64,000 bases of DNA from Thermomicrobium sp. CFH 73360 (GTDB lineage Bacteria; Chloroflexota; Chloroflexia; Thermomicrobiales; Thermomicrobiaceae): assembly GCF_023806465.1 (NCBI RefSeq), contig NZ_JAMSLS010000006.1:100310-164309 (forward strand). Direction: 5' to 3'. Both the position numbers and the translations under genes were made by a program. Positions 63,412 to 64,000 of the stretch are shown one piece after another; the first letter of the stretch is position 1; every line of letters begins with the position of its first letter. The notes under the pieces were generated by a model that searched no databases, was not told where the DNA came from, and saw only the letters and a list, made by a program, of their open reading frames with translations.

Positions 63412-64000
63412 ATGATGGCGCTTGGTTTCAAGGGGAAGGTGCTCGGGATCCTGGCGGCCATGGCCGCTGTCTTCGTACTGCTCGGTGCGGTGGGCTGGTT
63501 TTGGATCTCCAGCAGCTTGCGGGAAGTCGCCACGGTCGAAGAGATGAATGGCGTACTCGCGACCGTTGGCCAGATGTCACGTCGCATGACGGAGGTGCGC
63601 ACGAGTGTCGTTGCACACGTGGGAGCGACAACGAATGCCGATTACCGGAAGCAACTCGATGCCCGGATCGCTGAGCTTGACCAGATGATCGCGACCGACT
63701 TGGACACACTCGCGGCGACTGCGCATACAGCGGACGAACAGCAGGCGGCACAGAACCTGCGTGATGCCTGGAAGACCTATCGAGACTCCGCAGAGCGCAC
63801 GCTCCAGCTCTCCCGTCGCTACGACCTCGTTGCAGCCCAGCAGAACATGACGACCGATGCAGCGCAGAAGTTCGAGGCGCTCCTGCAGGCGATCCGCGAC
63901 CTTGAGGCAGTCTCGCGGGCCGATGCCCAGGCGGCGGCGGATCACGCGCAGGCACAGCTGGGGCTGCTCCGCATTGCGATGGTAGGGGCGGCGGGGCTGG
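63412..64000 (+). CDS. Methyl-accepting chemotaxis protein (partial, cut by window end)
   Basis: Open from ATG 63412 (GGGGGGG upstream) to the window edge, about 196 residues. It begins MMALGFKGKVLGILAAMAAV with TM1 at about 11-33. A periplasmic four-helix-bundle domain (4HB_MCP type: SLREVATVEEMNGVLATVGQ, ARIAELDQMIATDLDTLAAT) follows. A second membrane segment starts at the edge (LRIAMVGAAGL). This is the sensory half of a class I chemoreceptor; HAMP and signalling domains should follow outside the window. 4HB domains bind small ligands, so the ligand is unknown. It belongs functionally with the cheRB-cheY-cheX genes upstream. Confidence 0.88.
   Translation, partial: MMALGFKGKVLGILAAMAAVFVLLGAVGWFWISSSLREVATVEEMNGVLATVGQMSRRMTEVRTSVVAHVGATTNADYRKQLDARIAELDQMIATDLDTLAATAHTADEQQAAQNLRDAWKTYRDSAERTLQLSRRYDLVAAQQNMTTDAAQKFEALLQAIRDLEAVSRADAQAAADHAQAQLGLLRIAMVGAAGL

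Noticed and set aside
1..64000. tRNA, rRNA and complete CRISPR-cas loci
   Set aside because: I scanned by eye for TPsiC-arm patterns, rRNA blocks and repeated arrays and found none apart from the two-repeat element at 15504.

Overview
The window is GC-rich bacterial DNA, probably from the class Thermomicrobia (Chloroflexota; Thermomicrobium- or Sphaerobacter-like). This is inferred from base composition, the many GTG starts, the LysW-type lysine enzyme LysX, the protein families present, and a flagellar/chemotaxis block in an otherwise non-proteobacterial gene set. No rRNA or tRNA gene was seen, so the assignment is not firm.

Left end (1-5.0 kb, minus strand): an exopolysaccharide cluster with an initiating sugar-phosphate transferase, a GNAT acetyltransferase, a small basic protein, a GT4 glycosyltransferase and two Wzz-type proteins, the last cut by the window edge. 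5.9-9.0 kb (plus): an overlapping three-gene run (HIT-Nudix fusion, SGNH hydrolase with an Ig-like tail, DUF4388/PATAN protein). 9-19.7 kb: metabolic genes, including an aminotransferase, a radical SAM enzyme whose frame continues through TGA into a Cys-Sec-Ala-Glu-Pro tail (a likely selenoprotein with a SECIS-like hairpin), an MFS transporter, two divergent thiamine-diphosphate enzymes, a GH114-like secreted protein and a zinc alcohol dehydrogenase.

19.9-36.4 kb (minus): a 16-kb anti-phage-type locus with an SNF2 helicase, a large Eco57I-type N6-adenine methylase and a 1687-residue YprA/DUF1998 helicase ending in a PD-(D/E)XK-like nuclease. This set recalls class 1 DISARM and the related ARMADA systems, but here helicase, DUF1998 and nuclease are one chain and no drmC is seen. 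Inside it lie an MBL-fold hydrolase and a decayed HTH-ImmA/IrrE plus DUF4411 (PIN-like) pair carrying frameshifts and nonsense codons.

36.7-51.8 kb: a T-box leader whose likely specifier is a lysine codon, then lysX, a membrane protein, a family 5 uracil-DNA glycosylase, a coiled-coil nuclease, TrpB2, a CDF metal exporter, a LutB-LutA fusion, a divergent PucR regulator and a VIT/CCC1-type iron transporter behind a Fur-like operator. Two near-identical palindromes flank the CDF gene.

52.0-64.0 kb (plus): motility and chemotaxis. A PilZ flagellar-brake protein, flagellin with a strong terminator, an unusual CheR-(degenerate receiver)-CheB fusion, CheY, a CheX-type phosphatase, a second protein with an E-x2-N motif, and the start of a methyl-accepting chemotaxis protein. 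These genes are separated by long gene-poor tracts holding palindromic repeats and degraded ORFs.
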